Below the pieces are notes generated by a model that had not been told where the DNA came from, did no database searches, and worked only from the letters and a program-made list of their open reading frames with translations. 22,874 nt of DNA from positions 1 through 22,874 of IMG/VR virus record IMGVR_UViG_3300033156_001230. One strand, given 5' to 3'. The number at the start of each line of letters is the position of its first letter. Position 1 is the first letter of the stretch. The translations under genes were made by a program, and so were the position numbers. This DNA is from a virus. Shown piece by piece: positions 21,390-22,874 of this stretch.

Positions 21390-21462
21390 ACGAATGACGA
21401 ATTGGAACCACTAACCACTATCCACTATCCACTACCCACTACCCACTACCCACTACCCACCG
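21390..21462. repeat. Composite heptamer array, reversed orientation
   Basis: On the plus strand ACGAATGACGAATTGG is followed by CCACTAA, CCACTAT and CCACTAC units, so the coding strand reads GTGGGTA. This is the reverse of the orientation at 17052 and 11895. It supplies VGSG and the TAG stop of the upstream gene. Confidence 0.93.
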
Positions 21463-21747
21463 CACCGCCGTTGAGCTTCTTGACCGTCGCTTCGGCGGTC
21501 GCCTCGGCCATCCGCTCTTTGGCCCGGGCCTCCTCGGGCGTGTCCTCGTCGTTCTTCCACCAATCGACGATGGCCGCCTTGGCGGACGTGTAGGCCGTAG
21601 GCCCGACACCGCGGGCGGCGGCCCGAATAATCATCCGGCCGGCCCCGTAACCGACCGCACCCAGGCCCAACAACGGTGCGACCATCTTCCAGAGGATGTC
21701 GGCCAGCGTGGCCCAGAGGTCTCCGCTGGTTCCCAACGTGTCGGCGG

Positions 21748-21779
21748 CGGCGGAAAAGTCGCCCGGCGGAAAAGTCGCC
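21748..21779. repeat. 16-bp perfect tandem duplication (frame-breaking)
   Basis: The unit CGGCGGAAAAGTCGCC occurs twice without a gap, identical over all 16 bases, inside the protease gene. Confidence 0.96.
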
Positions 21780-22041
21780 GCCGACCGCCTCGCCGGCCGC
21801 CTCGCTTAGCGCGGGAGCCACCTGGCGGACCTTCTCTTCCGCCTCGGCCTGGGCCTGTCGCCGAGTCTCGGCCTCCAGGTAGCCGGCCACCGCCTCTGAA
21901 AGGTCTCGCTGGGCGTCGGCCAGACCCTTCAGCGGCTCGGCCAGTGGGGCCGTGTCGATCGTCACGTTCGGCGCCGGGGGCGCGGCGATCTCGATCTTCG
22001 GCAGCGGCGCCTGGGTCGAAGGCGGAGGCGGCGGAGGGGAC

Positions 22042-22107
22042 GGCAGGGTGGGCCAGGCCCCGCCGCCCCCAGGAGGCAGGGTGGGCCAGGCCCCGCCGCC
22101 CCCAGGA
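22042..22107. repeat. 33-bp perfect tandem duplication (in frame)
   Basis: Two identical 33-bp units encode PGGGGAWPTLP twice in the linker after the protease domain. Confidence 0.96.
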
Positions 22108-22428
22108 GCCGGACTCGGGGACGGTTGCGATTGGTTGCGGCGGTAGGGCAACAGATACCAACGGGAAGGATCTTGACAACTCCCGCCCGGACAGCTCGCG
22201 CCGGGCCGCCACTGGGTCGATCCGCGCGTGGCGGCCAACGCCGCCCGGGCCGTTTCGCTCTGCCGGGGATCGCCGAAGGCCGCATAGACGCCCTGGACGC
22301 TCGAGGCGATGCCGAGCGGATCGCCATCTTCCATTCGCGCGGAGACCACGCCCACGATGTGGCGACCGCCCGGGTCCAGCAGGGCCGAGCCGCTGCGGCC
22401 GTCGGCCGGCGGCGGGACGAAGTAGAGC

Positions 22429-22452
22429 CGCGTGCCCGAGCGCGTGCCCGAG
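22429..22452. repeat. 12-bp perfect tandem duplication (in frame)
   Basis: The unit CGCGTGCCCGAG occurs twice and encodes SGTRSGTR in the protease domain before the catalytic Ser. Confidence 0.93.
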
Positions 22453-22874
22453 TAGCCGCGGGCGTGGCCCTGGAAGGCGGTCGGCCAGGCCCCGCGGGCA
22501 CAACCGGCCGAGGTGATCGTTTCTCCCGAGCGGAGCACGTAAGTGGGCGAGGCCAGCGGGACCGTTTTGGGCAGCACGCCGCCGAACTGGTTTTGGGGGA
22601 CGGCCACCAGCGCTACGTCATGCGAGTCGTTACGGCTCGCCACACGGCCTCTGAGGGCACGGGACTGGTGGCCGGCGCGCCAGAACTCGCAGGTCACCTC
22701 GGAGGCCGAGCGGACCACGTGGGCGGCCGTCAGGACCCAGACCTTGCCGCTGGAGATCGCGAAGCAACAGCCGCTGCCGGTCGAGCCGTCCGCGCAGCGA
22801 ATGCGACAGGTGGCTTCGATGGCGTCGCTGAGCGAGGCCCGCACCGGGGCGGCCAGAAGGGCCAGCAGGAGGAT

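Larger units (their letters stand above)
21446..22874 (-). pseudogene. Secreted trypsin-like serine protease with C-terminal membrane domain; frameshifted by a 16-bp duplication; 5' end off window
   Basis: From the right edge the frame reads ILLLALLAAPVRA, the end of a signal peptide, so the start lies outside. The catalytic triad is visible: VLTAAHVV (His), SHDVALVAV (Asp) and DGRSGSALLD (Ser). A Pro/Gly-rich linker and a helical region follow. At 21748-21779 a perfect 16-bp tandem duplication breaks the frame. The remainder (LWATLADILWKMVAPLLG, a membrane segment, then a charged tail) is open in another frame to 21446. Removing one copy gives GGDFSAAADTLGTSGD across the join. As it stands, the protease domain is intact but its C-terminal anchor is replaced by an Arg-rich tail ending at 21453. 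Confidence 0.8.

Overview
The window reads as part of a temperate tailed phage or prophage of a planctomycete host. The evidence is a GC-rich sequence, a capsid-to-tail gene series in phage order on the minus strand, an integrase with a small excisionase-like protein, and several protein styles common in Planctomycetes. These are a secreted protein with a DLNDANAIQ-type helical motif, a surface-type domain with an APIAYDAGASAVQSAL stretch, and long serine tracts. No 16S or other taxonomic marker is present, so the host assignment is an inference.

Layout on the minus strand, read from the right edge leftwards. The head module holds a secreted trypsin-like protease with a C-terminal membrane segment, a small membrane coiled-coil protein, a Mu-type capsid protease with a nested scaffold start, a decoration protein, the major capsid protein and a head-tail connector. 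The tail module holds a tail tube protein, an assembly chaperone with a predicted -1 frameshift on A9, a short tape-measure-like protein, and three large plus one small structural proteins, one ending in poly-serine. A glycan module follows: a Cys-rich small protein, a GT4, a sulfotransferase and two GT2 genes. Next come two plus-strand genes (5179-6239), then a tRNA-Val-like 3' segment that I read as an attachment core. The left part holds the excisionase-like gene with its operator, the integrase, small genes with a winged helix, a DEDD exonuclease and an SMC-like ATPase that runs off the left edge. The order late genes, att, xis/int, early genes resembles lambda. Terminase and portal are not in the window.

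Two genome-level patterns stand out. First, most non-overlapping gene junctions from 9.3 to 21.5 kb carry arrays of degenerate 7-bp repeats (GTGGATA, GTGAGTG, GAATGAY, CAATTTT and ATAAATC types). They often run right up to start codons or supply stop codons. Second, the window is full of perfect short tandem duplications (5, 12, 13, 15, 16, 18, 27, 33, 33 and 37 bp). Four of them (37, 13, 5 and 16 bp) break reading frames, and removing one copy restores a continuous, family-typical protein in each case. A diverged 41-bp tandem copy at 16403-16484 suggests that the process is real and long-running.

The most attractive functional idea is a virion glycosylation system: a tail protein with 25 consecutive serines and further Ser/Gly repeats, followed by glycosyltransferases and a sulfotransferase. 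Slippage at the short duplications in the GT4 gene could make it switchable. All of this comes from reading the sequence alone; no database search was possible.
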